Below, one piece after another: positions 1-8,700 of a DNA stretch of 64,000 nt. The stretch spans positions 750,458 to 814,457 of the forward strand of contig NC_015152.1 in the NCBI RefSeq assembly GCF_000190435.1. The letters are read 5' to 3'. Both the position numbers and the translations under genes were made by a program. Below the pieces are notes generated by a model that was given only the letters and a program-made list of their open reading frames with translations, did no database searches and was not told the DNA's origin. Within the stretch, counting starts at the first letter, position 1, and every line of letters starts with the position of its first letter. This DNA comes from Sphaerochaeta globosa str. Buddy. Lineage in GTDB: Bacteria; Spirochaetota; Spirochaetia; Sphaerochaetales; Sphaerochaetaceae.

Positions 1-686
1 CCATCGGTTGAGAGATACGAACCAACCGGCCGTTCCGTATCGAGACGGCTGAAGAACCCGGTCCGTACACTCTTGTTGTTGATGCGTTGTGCATGTTCCT
101 TGCCGATCCAGCCCCGCTTGAGCCCCTGGTTTATCAGGACCACGCCGCCGAAGCTCCCAATCAGAAATCCGATGGCTGCCATGGTCAGTCCGACCGAGGA
201 AGCACCCCTGAACCCCATCTTTTCCCAGCCGATGCCAATCGAGTAGGCCTGACCGGGTCCTAATTCGAAGCCCAAGGGTAGGGTAAAGCCGAATGCTGGA
301 AACAGGTCCGGCTTGAACGTTGCGATCATGATGGCTGTCATGACCAGTCCAAAGAAACATTGCAGACCGTACTGGCCCATTACTGCGGTAACATTGGCTG
401 CCAAGGTACGTTTGGCTTTCCTATCGGTTTTTTGCTTACCGGTCACCCTGAGCAACATGGATATGAAGGAGATATTGAGCAGGTGATAGACGATCTCACC
501 CAGGAAGTCGTTTTTCAAGCCCCAGCGGGGAGCAATAAAGTTATAGAAAACCAACAGAAATATTCCGGAAATGATAGGGGCGGGTATCAGGAATCTTTGG
601 AAGAATCGAATGCGTGCTCGCAAGAGGGCTGCAAGCAACAATGAGAACGAGATGATGCCGATGTGGTAAAAAAAGTTCCAGTTCAT
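1..686 (-). CDS. Sodium:glutamate symporter (GltS)-like permease, truncated by the window edge
   Basis: The reading frame starts at the ATG at 684-686 (MNWNFFYHIGIISFS) and stays open to base 1, so the C-terminal part lies outside the window. The visible ~228 residues hold several hydrophobic segments and a GPGQAYSIG stretch that resembles the glycine-rich GGHGTA loop of the GltS family. These proteins import glutamate or related carboxylates with Na+. The start codon overlaps the stop of the upstream acyltransferase gene in an ATGA arrangement, so the two are probably co-translated. The exact substrate cannot be told from half a protein. Confidence 0.7.
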   Translation of the reverse strand, partial: MNWNFFYHIGIISFSLLLAALLRARIRFFQRFLIPAPIISGIFLLVFYNFIAPRWGLKNDFLGEIVYHLLNISFISMLLRVTGKQKTDRKAKRTLAANVTAVMGQYGLQCFFGLVMTAIMIATFKPDLFPAFGFTLPLGFELGPGQAYSIGIGWEKMGFRGASSVGLTMAAIGFLIGSFGGVVLINQGLKRGWIGKEHAQRINNKSVRTGFFSRLDTERPVGSYLSTD

Positions 687-1873
687 GCTTGGTCTCCCTC
701 GGTACTCTGTCGTTTCGTTTGATACATCTCCACATACTTGATGATGCATCCTCGTTTGAAAATTCGGATACGATAGAGCGTATTGTTGTGGTAGAGTTCC
801 ACCGTATTCTTTGCGTTGATGATCATCGACTGGATATCGGTGAAGGCAAAAAACTGGTCACGCCCCATCGGGGATTTGATTCTCATTCCCGCCTGTTCCA
901 TCTGCAGGGTAAAGGTTCTTTCCAAGGTGATGAGTTTGGTTGTATCACCGGTTTGCAGCAGCACCCCCTTGTCCGGGGGGAATACCAATGAAGAGCCCTC
1001 ATCTGAAGCAATGTACTCTCTCTCCCAGGCATGCCAGTAGGCGATGTCATCGAAGTGATGTTCTCCTACTGAGGTGTGAAGCTTGTCGTAGGGATCCAAT
1101 GAAGCAGAATAGGAGCAATGCGAACACGTAAGGGTGATACCCTTGCTGACGATTGTACTGGCCTGCTTGCATTGTGGGCAGAGGTAAAGTACCTGTTCAG
1201 CACCTTCGGCCGAATGTTTGGAAATGTACGGAAGATGATTTTTCTCTTGCCAATCACGATAGGAGAATCCAATTTTGGATAGTAAATGTGCATAGAGTTC
1301 TTGTACCGACATCTGACTGATATGATCGGGCATGATGGGAGGAAACACCCGAAGGTACACCTTGCCTTTTCGTTTCTTGTCCGCCCAGCGCGGCTTGAGG
1401 CCGTAGAATCCCTCGAGATGGAATACTACGATGGGAACCTTGAAAATGCGCACCAGCTTGGCAATAGCCTGGTCGAATCCAACAGGCTCTCCATCCCAAG
1501 TCCGAGTCCCCTCTGGAAACAGGCCAACAATGTCACCCTGTTTGAGGGCATCGCCGATTGCGCGGATGGTAAAGAGGTCGCTGCGCCCTTGCTGCTTGGA
1601 GATTGCCCCTATCCAGCGTTCGAGCATGGGCCTGAGGCCGAAAAGCTTGAAGAGGTATGCTCCGGCAACCCAACGGATATGCACTGGACTGGCTGAGCTG
1701 ACAATGAGGGAATCCATGGTGTGGGCGTGATTGCCGATCACCAAGAACGGTGGCTTGAGTGTGGAAAGCTGTTCCATACCAAACGATTCAACACGGTTGT
1801 GTTTGAGAAGATATGCACCATAGGTAGGTTGAGCAATCCGGATAAACAATGGCTTTTTCGACACTACTCTCAT
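683..1873 (-). CDS. PlsC-like acyltransferase with C-terminal zinc ribbon
   Basis: The protein has 396 residues. An H-x4-D motif (H49 to D54, in GNHAHTMDS) and a downstream LFPEGTR motif mark the 1-acylglycerol-3-phosphate acyltransferase (PlsC) fold, which moves acyl groups onto lysophospholipids at the membrane. After the acyltransferase domain come two CxxC pairs (CPQC and CSHC about 20 residues apart) that form a probable zinc ribbon, then about 130 residues of unknown type. PlsC proteins are usually near 240 residues, so the C-terminal extension is unusual. The gene overlaps the GltS-like gene by 4 bp. No strong ribosome binding site precedes the chosen ATG, so a later start is possible. 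The family is secure; the acceptor is unknown. Confidence 0.75.
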   Translation of the reverse strand: MRVVSKKPLFIRIAQPTYGAYLLKHNRVESFGMEQLSTLKPPFLVIGNHAHTMDSLIVSSASPVHIRWVAGAYLFKLFGLRPMLERWIGAISKQQGRSDLFTIRAIGDALKQGDIVGLFPEGTRTWDGEPVGFDQAIAKLVRIFKVPIVVFHLEGFYGLKPRWADKKRKGKVYLRVFPPIMPDHISQMSVQELYAHLLSKIGFSYRDWQEKNHLPYISKHSAEGAEQVLYLCPQCKQASTIVSKGITLTCSHCSYSASLDPYDKLHTSVGEHHFDDIAYWHAWEREYIASDEGSSLVFPPDKGVLLQTGDTTKLITLERTFTLQMEQAGMRIKSPMGRDQFFAFTDIQSMIINAKNTVELYHNNTLYRIRIFKRGCIIKYVEMYQTKRQSTEGDQA

Positions 1874-1970
1874 GTATGTCTAAATAATACTCGCTCCCAC
1901 CACGGTTGTCTATGAACAACTGTCTGAAAGCTGTTAAAAGTTGGTGAAACGGGCATAGCTTTGCTGACCT

Positions 1971-2011
1971 AAAGAAAACCCCCGTGGTTGGAATTCTCCA
2001 CTGCACGGGGG
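1971..2011 (-). terminator. Rho-independent terminator of the TRAP/phosphodiesterase operon
   Basis: Perfect 8-bp arms CCCCCGTG (1979-1986) and CACGGGGG (2004-2011) are followed on the minus strand by a T-rich tail (TTTTCTTT, 1978-1971). It lies just downstream of the phosphodiesterase gene. Confidence 0.8.
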
Positions 2012-2031
2012 TGATGGTTACTGAAACTCTC

Positions 2032-2754
2032 TTATTTCGATGCGATGTAGGCCGTACAGACTGCAGGATAGTTGGTGAAAATACCATCACAGCCCCAAGC
2101 CAAGCACGTCTCCAATGCATGCATGTCGTTGACCGTCCAGACATTCACTTTGATACCGTGTTCATGGCATTCATCCACTGCTTGCTTGCTCATCGTGCAA
2201 TATGCCGGATGATAACACTCCAAACCAAACTGTTTTGCACAATACCCTGCGTTGACCAAGCCGGATTCCGGAACCAACGCTCCACAAGGAATGGATGAGT
2301 CGAGAGCCTTGATCGCCATCAGGGACAAATGGTTGAATGAGGAGAACAGTACTTTCTTCTCCAAGTGGTACCGCTTGATCAGCTCCCAAGTCTTCTTTTC
2401 AATCTCAGGATAGTAGATGATACTGGTTTTCAGCTCAATGTTGGTAATGAGGTTGGTAGTGGCAACCCAGGCACAATACTCCTCAAACGATGGGATGCTG
2501 ACAAAAATATTGTTTTGGGCGTGGACACCGGCATTGCATTGTTTCAATTCTGCGAGCGTGTAGTCGCAGACCCTGCCGGTCTTGTCAGTAGTACGGTCGA
2601 GCGTTTCGTCATGAAGTATAACTACCTCACCATCCTTGCTCAATTGTACGTCAAGCTCAATACCATCGCATCCTGCTTCAAAGGCTTTCTGAAAGGCCAA
2701 CATGGTGTTTTCAGGATACAAGCCGCTATAGCCCCTGTGTGCAAATACTTTCAT
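2032..2754 (-). CDS. Glycerophosphodiester phosphodiesterase (GDPD, UgpQ/GlpQ family)
   Basis: The product has 240 residues and is cytoplasmic, with no signal peptide. It hydrolyses glycerophosphodiesters to glycerol-3-phosphate and an alcohol. The N-terminal HRG, the PENT loop, the ELDVQ segment with metal-ligand acids and the HDxxLDRTT segment are the signature of the GDPD TIM barrel, and the length matches UgpQ. Two ATGs lie 6 bp apart; the second (2752-2754) is chosen because the AGGAG at 2764-2768 is then 9 bp away rather than 3. The gene begins 12 bp after the TRAP permease gene and ends in a terminator, so it looks like the last gene of the TRAP operon. That neighbourhood is unusual for this family. 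Confidence 0.85.
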   Translation of the reverse strand: MKVFAHRGYSGLYPENTMLAFQKAFEAGCDGIELDVQLSKDGEVVILHDETLDRTTDKTGRVCDYTLAELKQCNAGVHAQNNIFVSIPSFEEYCAWVATTNLITNIELKTSIIYYPEIEKKTWELIKRYHLEKKVLFSSFNHLSLMAIKALDSSIPCGALVPESGLVNAGYCAKQFGLECYHPAYCTMSKQAVDECHEHGIKVNVWTVNDMHALETCLAWGCDGIFTNYPAVCTAYIASK

Positions 2755-2766
2755 GTTCATCGACTC

Positions 2767-4062
2767 CTAGAGTGTTCCATACAAGAGATTGGGAAGAATG
2801 AGGCTGATAGCAGGAATATAGGTTACCAGCAGTAAGGCAATCAAGAGGGCGATGATGAAAGGAATGACTTCCCTCACAAAATCCTGCAGCTTGCAACCGG
2901 TAATGCTGCAACAGGTGAACATCATTGACCCGAATGGAGGAGTAAGGCCTCCAATCATGATGTTTACGATGGTGATCAGACCGAAATGGATGGGATCGAC
3001 ACCCAAACGTACTACCACCGGCACCAATAGGGGAGCAAGGATAATCATTGCGGCTCCGCCTTCCAGGAACATGCCGAGCACCAGGAAGAGCACGTTGATG
3101 ATCATGAGCATCAAGTATTTGTTCTGGGTCAAATTCAAGAGGAGCCCGGTAAGCGCTTGGGGAATACGCTCCCAGTTGAGGTAGTATCCGAATACCGAAG
3201 CGGAGACGATGATCAACACTACACCGCTGGTTCCGAAAATGGTCTCCTTCAAGATGGGGATGATATGCTGCTTACCCAGTTCCTTATAGATGAACTTACC
3301 AACAATAATCGTATAGAAAACCGCTACGGCACCTGCTTCGGAAGGAGTGAACATACCAATTCTCAAACCCAGGATGATACCGAATGGAAAGAGAAGGGCC
3401 CAAATTGAGTCAATGCTCTGCACCAGGATTTCCTTAGCGCTTGCTTTCTTATCCCGAACTGGTACGTACCCTCGTTTCTTGCTGATGATGGCTACCGCTA
3501 CCATGAGACATGCAGTCATTAGAAAGCCGGGAAGATACCCTGCCATAAAGGTCCTTCCGACCGAGACATTGGCGATCAATGCATAAATTATGAGGTTGAT
3601 GCCCGGAGGAATAACGGGGGTAACGGCCGATGAAGCCGCCGTGATTGCAGTGGAGAAGGCCTTGTCGTACCCTCGTTTCTCCATCTCGGGAACCAACATT
3701 TTGCTCTGCATCGCTGCATCGGCGTTTGCGGAACCGGAGACGCCGCCCATGAGCATGCTCAACAGTACATTGACCTGTGCCAAACCACCGGTCATATGAC
3801 CGGTAAGGACATCGGCAAACTGCATCAGCTTCTTGCTGATTCCTGCATAGTTCATGATCGATCCCGCCATGACAAAGAAAGGAATGGCCAAAAGCGGGAA
3901 GGATTGCGTACTCGTTACAAACTTTTGCAGGATCAAATCGACAGGAGAACTTGTATCGATGATGGCAAAATAGAACAAGGAAGAGCCAAAGAGGGCATAG
4001 GCGATGGGTATGCTGGAAAAATAGAGTATAAATACCAACAGGATGGGAAGATAGGCAATCAT
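2767..4062 (-). CDS. dctM: TRAP transporter large permease (DctM family)
   Basis: This 431-residue protein is hydrophobic throughout, with about a dozen membrane segments and the PPG, AGxxxxF and GGLTPP-type loops of the DctM family. It forms the ion-coupled transport channel of a TRAP importer in the inner membrane, together with the small permease. Its start overlaps the stop of the small permease gene by 4 bp (ATGA), and the binding protein gene lies further upstream. The length is typical. TRAP systems usually carry small carboxylates, but the substrate cannot be read from this subunit. Confidence 0.9.
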   Translation of the reverse strand: MIAYLPILLVFILYFSSIPIAYALFGSSLFYFAIIDTSSPVDLILQKFVTSTQSFPLLAIPFFVMAGSIMNYAGISKKLMQFADVLTGHMTGGLAQVNVLLSMLMGGVSGSANADAAMQSKMLVPEMEKRGYDKAFSTAITAASSAVTPVIPPGINLIIYALIANVSVGRTFMAGYLPGFLMTACLMVAVAIISKKRGYVPVRDKKASAKEILVQSIDSIWALLFPFGIILGLRIGMFTPSEAGAVAVFYTIIVGKFIYKELGKQHIIPILKETIFGTSGVVLIIVSASVFGYYLNWERIPQALTGLLLNLTQNKYLMLMIINVLFLVLGMFLEGGAAMIILAPLLVPVVVRLGVDPIHFGLITIVNIMIGGLTPPFGSMMFTCCSITGCKLQDFVREVIPFIIALLIALLLVTYIPAISLILPNLLYGTL

Positions 4063-4544
4063 ACGGCACCTCCTTTGTTGCTCTTTCTGATATCCTTTAC
4101 GAGAAAGTAGATGGAATAAATGGTCATCAAACTAAAACTGACCAAGATGGAGGAGCTTATATATGCAGTGGATATTCCCAGGACGGGAGTTGGTTTCTTA
4201 TAGGAAAGCGAGAGGTAAATAACGGCAATATAGGTGATATAGCCATTGATCAACAACAGAATGGCATCAACGGCAATGGTAAGCAGCTTTTTCCAAGTCG
4301 GATTACAAAGGTTGATGAGCATATCAACACCGACGTGTGCCTTGTGTTTATACCCGGCAGCTGCACCGATGAAAACCGACCAGACAAAGCAGGCGGTTGC
4401 AACTTCTTCAGACCAATAGATGCCGGTTTTGAAAAAGTAGCGCATGACGACATTGAGAAGGACAAGACTCGTAGTAACAATGATACAAGCACTTGCGATA
4501 ATCAGTTCAAGGTTGGTCAGTACTTTCTTGAATGTCTGAGACAT
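4059..4544 (-). CDS. dctQ: TRAP transporter small permease (DctQ family)
   Basis: The protein has 161 residues and four hydrophobic segments, as expected for DctQ, and contains the W-x-E-E motif (YWSEEVATACF) common in this family. The start at 4542-4544 is chosen because GGAG sits about 10 bp upstream; the open frame continues further upstream but through the intercistronic hairpin. The gene lies between dctP and dctM and overlaps dctM by 4 bp. It acts as the membrane partner of DctM and probably helps dock the binding protein. Confidence 0.9.
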   Translation of the reverse strand: MSQTFKKVLTNLELIIASACIIVTTSLVLLNVVMRYFFKTGIYWSEEVATACFVWSVFIGAAAGYKHKAHVGVDMLINLCNPTWKKLLTIAVDAILLLINGYITYIAVIYLSLSYKKPTPVLGISTAYISSSILVSFSLMTIYSIYFLVKDIRKSNKGGAV

Positions 4545-4569
4545 GATAGCGATCTCCTTACAAGAGAAA

Positions 4570-4596
4570 ACAGGCCGAAGGAATCCTCCGGCCTGT
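4570..4596 (-). promoter_or_regulatory. Intercistronic hairpin between dctP and dctQ
   Basis: Perfect 8-bp arms ACAGGCCG (4570-4577) and CGGCCTGT (4589-4596) are followed on the minus strand by TTTTCTCTT. The hairpin starts 15 bp after the dctP stop. It probably works as an attenuator or mRNA stabiliser that keeps the binding protein more abundant than the permeases. Confidence 0.7.
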
Positions 4597-4611
4597 ATCT
4601 GATACCCAGAT

Positions 4612-5625
4612 TTATTTGGGCATTTTGGCGAGTTCGTTCTGCATAATTTGGAAAATATTGGGGGTAACACCCTTCATGTTGGCGTAGACACTTTCAACGG
4701 TTTTTGCAAAGGCGGCGGAATCGACTTCGTTGAACTTGTTTCCCTGAGCTTCCAATCTTGCCTTGGTCTTCTCATAGTTGTTGGTGATCTCACTGATCAT
4801 CTGCTTTGCGCCGGCAGAATATTCTTCCTGAATAATCTTCTGGTATTCGGCGGGAATTGCGTTGAACACATCAGCATTGATGTACACACCGCAGGTTCCC
4901 AGGAAGTGCTGGGTGAGGGCCATGTTCTTGGCAACTTCTGAGCTACCATTGGATCCATACGCATCCATGGTTCCTTCCAAGCCGTCAACGACGCCCTGCT
5001 GCACGGCAGAGAGGGTTTCGGCGAAGCCCATCGGAGTGGCAATTGCACCCATGGCGTTGATGGTGTCGATGAAGAGCTGACTTCCTGGAGTACGAATCTT
5101 CATACCTTTGAGGTCGGCGGGAGTCTTGATTACCTTGTTGGTCTTCATACTGCGGAAACCGAAGATGTAATCCAGGGCAAGGACTTTAATCCGATGTTTC
5201 TCTTCAAGCTGCTTGATCATACCCTTCACCAGATCGGTCTGAATCATATATTCGTACTCATCGTAGCTGGTGTACATCAGCGGTCCCACCAGTGCATTGA
5301 AGTCGGCAACATAGTCGCCCAGGTATGAGGGATCCTCAACGGAAATGAACTGTGCTCCACGAGCAACCTGTTCTACGCCGTCCTTGTACACAGCCAGTTG
5401 GCTCTGCGGATAGTGCTGAATCTCAATGGCACCGTTGGTGCGGTCGTAGATATTCTTGATTACGATGTCCAGTGACTTGGTCAACTGTTCATTGGGGGCA
5501 AATACATGGCTCATTTTCAATACGAGCTTGTAATCATCCCCGGTTGCGGCTTCCTTACTTCCCTGTGCCATGATCGGCATAAGTGCCAATACCAGGACCA
5601 ATGCCATGAGCAATCCTTTTTTCAT
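4612..5625 (-). CDS. dctP: TRAP transporter substrate-binding protein (DctP family)
   Basis: The protein has 337 residues. It opens with a signal peptide (MKKGLLMALVLVLALMPIMAQ) that leads into GSKEA, a pattern shared by the other binding proteins here. The mature part has the DctP fold, including the MKIRTPGSQLF segment that carries the conserved arginine contacting the substrate carboxylate, and a GVVDGLEGT segment. It captures the substrate in the periplasm and delivers it to DctQM. GGAGG precedes the ATG by about 6 bp. It is divergently transcribed from a LacI-type regulator that is the obvious candidate for its control. Confidence 0.9.
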   Translation of the reverse strand: MKKGLLMALVLVLALMPIMAQGSKEAATGDDYKLVLKMSHVFAPNEQLTKSLDIVIKNIYDRTNGAIEIQHYPQSQLAVYKDGVEQVARGAQFISVEDPSYLGDYVADFNALVGPLMYTSYDEYEYMIQTDLVKGMIKQLEEKHRIKVLALDYIFGFRSMKTNKVIKTPADLKGMKIRTPGSQLFIDTINAMGAIATPMGFAETLSAVQQGVVDGLEGTMDAYGSNGSSEVAKNMALTQHFLGTCGVYINADVFNAIPAEYQKIIQEEYSAGAKQMISEITNNYEKTKARLEAQGNKFNEVDSAAFAKTVESVYANMKGVTPNIFQIMQNELAKMPK

Positions 5626-5877
5626 TCTTTCCTCCAGATTTTGGGTAATTGTAGCGATAAATGTTCAGCAAAATTAACCTAAGCTTTCATCTACTCTACA
5701 ACAGCCTTTTTTTGCAGTGTAGGGGACGATTCCTAAAAAGTCAAAAAGAATTTTCTTCTTGTGAGAGAATTTATTTGTTCTTGATCGCGAATTTTCTAAA
5801 ATAAATTACTTTTTTTCTTGCAATTAATGTTTAACAATGCTTAATATTTAATCAGCAGAAATTCATGAGGTAGTACG
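5626..5877. promoter_or_regulatory. Divergent promoter region between dctP and the LacI-type gene
   Basis: This 252-bp AT-rich region lies between two divergent starts and must contain both promoters. A TCGCGA core near 5784 is the only CG-centred palindrome noticed. It is short, so no LacI operator is claimed. Confidence 0.45.
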
Positions 5878-6939
5878 ATGCGAAAGAAAAAGGTCACCCT
5901 GCAAGACATAGCAAACACTGTTGGCATTTCATCGGCCAGTGTATCCATGATCCTTGCCTCCAAGAGTCTGAATCGCTTTTCTGATGAGACTATCAATGCG
6001 GTGTACACAGCCAGTCGGGAGCTCGGGTATGAGTCAAAGCATTCCAAGGAAGACCGAAAGGTTGTCATTATCGTCTGCCCATCGGTGATAAACCCCTATT
6101 TTGCCACCATCATCCAGGGAATGGAGCAGGAAGCGAATGTACGGGGCCTGGGTACCATGCTCTTCACTACGTACTGGGATATTGAGAAGGAAAAGCGCAT
6201 TTGTGAATTTGCCAAGGATCCGAGCGTAGGCGGGGTGATTTTTGCCATGATCCCCCAACAACCGGAGCTTGTTCGGGAATTGAACAAAACGGTTCCGGTA
6301 GTTGCTGTAGGCGACAAGCAAAACGATATCGGACTTGATACCGTGGACGTAAACAACTTCAATGCAGGTACGTTGGTCGCAAAACATCTGCTCGCACTCG
6401 GACATCGCAAAATTGCCTATCTCTCAACCAGCCTGAACAGCGAACACAGCGCACGCGTCAGACGTTTTGACGGGCTTAAGGCTACAATCAAGCAGTTTGG
6501 ACTCCCTGCCAAACTCAATCTCTACGCTGCAGAAGTTCCTTCCCTTACCGAATTGAACACCATCGACATCGAACATCAGACCGGATATGCCTTGGCAAAG
6601 CGCTGCATGAAGGAGACTCCTGATGTTACGGCCATGGTCGCCATCAACGATATGGTGGCATATGGAGTCATCGATGCCATCAAGGATAGTGGGTATTCAA
6701 TTCCCGACGATTACAGTGTCTGTGGATTCGACAATATCTATCCTTCCTCCTTTGCCGGGGTAGCTTTGACCACCGTCGAGCACTACATCATCCAAGGGGG
6801 GAAGAGTGCCGTACGTCTTCTCTGTGAGAAAATGGAACGGCAGCAACCACGGACGCTTGAACAGGGTGCGGTAACGCGCGTGGAGTACCAAAACCGATTG
6901 ATCATCCGCAGCTCCACGGGAGAGCCCCCAGCCAAGTAA
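5878..6939 (+). CDS. LacI-family transcriptional regulator of the TRAP operon
   Basis: The protein has 353 residues. The N-terminal helix-turn-helix reads VTLQDIANTVGISSASVSMIL, followed by a hinge and a periplasmic-binding-protein-like effector domain (VIIVCPSVINPYFATI onward, ending in FDNIYPS). LacI proteins bind palindromic operators as dimers or tetramers and release or bind them with a small ligand. The gene is divergent from dctP, which makes the dctPQM-GDPD operon its likely target. An AGG-containing site (TGAGGTAGT) lies upstream of the ATG. Ligand and operator are not identified. Confidence 0.85.
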   Translation: MRKKKVTLQDIANTVGISSASVSMILASKSLNRFSDETINAVYTASRELGYESKHSKEDRKVVIIVCPSVINPYFATIIQGMEQEANVRGLGTMLFTTYWDIEKEKRICEFAKDPSVGGVIFAMIPQQPELVRELNKTVPVVAVGDKQNDIGLDTVDVNNFNAGTLVAKHLLALGHRKIAYLSTSLNSEHSARVRRFDGLKATIKQFGLPAKLNLYAAEVPSLTELNTIDIEHQTGYALAKRCMKETPDVTAMVAINDMVAYGVIDAIKDSGYSIPDDYSVCGFDNIYPSSFAGVALTTVEHYIIQGGKSAVRLLCEKMERQQPRTLEQGAVTRVEYQNRLIIRSSTGEPPAK

Positions 6940-6994
6940 GGAATCGTTTGACTTCTTTGTGTTTCAGTGGTACACAGCATGCAAGGTCGCAACT

Positions 6995-8269
6995 ATGCCG
7001 AAACAAACCTTCACCAAGAACCTTCAGTACGCAAAATTCTGCGCCTATGGATTTCTCAAGGACCTGCGGTTTTATGAACCGTTCATGCTGCTTGTCTTTT
7101 TGGATAAAGGCCTGAGTTATCTGCAGATCGGAACCCTTTACGCAACGCGCGAGGTGTTGATCAACATCACCGAGGTCCCTTCAGGAATTTTTGCCGACAG
7201 TGTAGGGAGGAGAATGACGATGGTATTCTCCTTCCTTGCTTATATTCTGGCCTTTCTCACCTTCTATGTTGCCGACCGTTTCGAGATTCTCTTGCTTGCG
7301 ATGGTTGCCTATGCATTCGGCGATGCCTTTCGTACCGGGACCCACAAGGCGATGATTTTCGACTATCTCCGATTCAACGGGTGGGAGGACCAGAAAACCT
7401 ATTACTATGGCCACACCCGTGCTTGGTCACAGCGCGGGGCTGCTCTCTCGGCAATAATTGCTGCCCTGTTGGTCCTCTATCAAGGTTCCTATGCACCGAT
7501 ATTCCTGTTTACCATCATCCCTTATGTGCTCAACTTGTTCCTTATTCTTTCCTACCCCAAGAATCTCGATGGGAAACGGCATACCAGTGACAAGCGTATA
7601 CGAGACGAGTTTATGGATGTTCTGCGCTCGCTGGTGACAACCCTGAAGAGTTTTTCCATGCTTCGCACCATCTCCAGCCAAGCCTTGTACAGCGGCTACT
7701 ACAAAGCCTTCAAGGATTACCTGCAGCCGCTCTTGCAGACACTTGCCCTGAGTCTGCCACTATTTCTTGCTTTGGAGGACCAGAAGCGTACTGCCTTGGT
7801 AATAGGTATTGTCTATTCAATACTGTATGCCACAACCGCCTTTGCTTCGAGCAAATCCGGAGCATTCGCCTCTCATTTCAACGGCCTTGCAAAGCCTCTG
7901 AACATCACGTTGCTGGTGGGACTCTCCCTTGGGTTGGTCAGCGGCCTGTTGCTGCATCTCTCCTATGTGGTTCTCGCTGTGGTGCTTTACTTGGGGATTT
8001 ACATTCTGGAGAATCTGCGCAAACCGATGGGAATAGCCTACGTAAGTGAGCGTATGGACCAGACTTCATTGGCCTCGGGACTCTCGGTGGAGTCGCAGGC
8101 AGAGTCCTTATTCGCGGCCGGTATTGCCTTGCTGCTCGGCTGGCTCAGCAGCCTTTTCGGTGTTGGTATGGGAATATTGCTGGTCTCACTGCTCTGTTTG
8201 CTATTGGGGCTTGTCTTGCAACTGCCGCTTGAGTCTGCTACAGCGTCTCAGGCTCACCGAAAGCCATAA
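6995..8269 (+). CDS. MFS transporter
   Basis: The product is 424 residues with about 12 hydrophobic segments. The sequence GIFADSVGRRMTMVFSF matches the major facilitator loop 2-3 motif (G-x-x-x-D-x-x-G-R-R). The ATG at 6995 is chosen because AAGG lies about 9 bp upstream; an in-frame ATG 12 codons earlier has no such site. It is probably an exporter or sugar transporter in the inner membrane, but no subfamily is recognised. Its 3' end overlaps the convergent P-II-like gene by 32 bp. Confidence 0.75.
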   Translation: MPKQTFTKNLQYAKFCAYGFLKDLRFYEPFMLLVFLDKGLSYLQIGTLYATREVLINITEVPSGIFADSVGRRMTMVFSFLAYILAFLTFYVADRFEILLLAMVAYAFGDAFRTGTHKAMIFDYLRFNGWEDQKTYYYGHTRAWSQRGAALSAIIAALLVLYQGSYAPIFLFTIIPYVLNLFLILSYPKNLDGKRHTSDKRIRDEFMDVLRSLVTTLKSFSMLRTISSQALYSGYYKAFKDYLQPLLQTLALSLPLFLALEDQKRTALVIGIVYSILYATTAFASSKSGAFASHFNGLAKPLNITLLVGLSLGLVSGLLLHLSYVVLAVVLYLGIYILENLRKPMGIAYVSERMDQTSLASGLSVESQAESLFAAGIALLLGWLSSLFGVGMGILLVSLLCLLLGLVLQLPLESATASQAHRKP

Positions 8270-8561
8270 AGCGTTCCACATCAACACAGAAAGCGATGCC
8301 CGCCCCAGGTTCAACAAGGGAGGGTACTTCCTTAATGGCTTCCAATACCTTACCGGTTTGGCCGGCCCCTACCAGGACAAGGAGCATTTCTTTTTCGGGA
8401 ACAAGGGAGTAGCCAAAGAATGTTACATCCTCTTCTTTTCCCGTTCCTCGTGCGGAAAGGATGGTCCCTCCTGAGGCTCCTGCCTTCCTCGCTGCCTCCA
8501 TGACTGCTTCAGCCATGCCTTTGTTGACAATGCAGGTGATGAGGGTGTGGGGTGTATGCAT
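8238..8561 (-). CDS. P-II-like nitrogen-regulatory family protein
   Basis: The product is a 107-residue cytoplasmic protein with the P-II ferredoxin-like fold signature: an N-terminal beta strand (LITCIVNKG), AVMEAARKAGASGGTILSARG, and a later EKEMLLVLV strand. P-II proteins are trimeric sensors of nucleotides and 2-oxoglutarate that control transport or enzymes. The segment between them is shorter than the uridylylated T-loop of GlnB, so this is a divergent member. AGGAGG lies 6 bp before the ATG. No ammonium transporter or other partner is adjacent. It overlaps the convergent MFS gene by 32 bp. Confidence 0.65.
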   Translation of the reverse strand: MHTPHTLITCIVNKGMAEAVMEAARKAGASGGTILSARGTGKEEDVTFFGYSLVPEKEMLLVLVGAGQTGKVLEAIKEVPSLVEPGAGIAFCVDVERFMAFGEPETL

Positions 8562-8640
8562 GTGGTACCTCCTAATCGTAGGCCGTAAGGCACTATACGT
8601 TAGTATTGCCGAAATTTGCATTCTAGGAAAGAGGGGCATG

Positions 8641-8679
8641 GAAAAGAACAACCCCCCACCTGATACGTGGGAGGTTGTT
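8641..8679 (-). terminator. Terminator of the left TTT operon
   Basis: Arms AACAACC (8647-8653) and GGTTGTT (8673-8679), extended by an inner CCCC/GGG pairing, are followed on the minus strand by CTTTTCC. The hairpin lies downstream of the HpcH-type aldolase, the last gene of the left operon. Confidence 0.7.
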
Positions 8680-8700
8680 CTATACAAAGAGATTACTACC

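Noticed and set aside
5776-5800. LacI operator near TCGCGA before the first LacI gene
   Set aside because: The symmetric part is only 6 bp and no second copy is seen.
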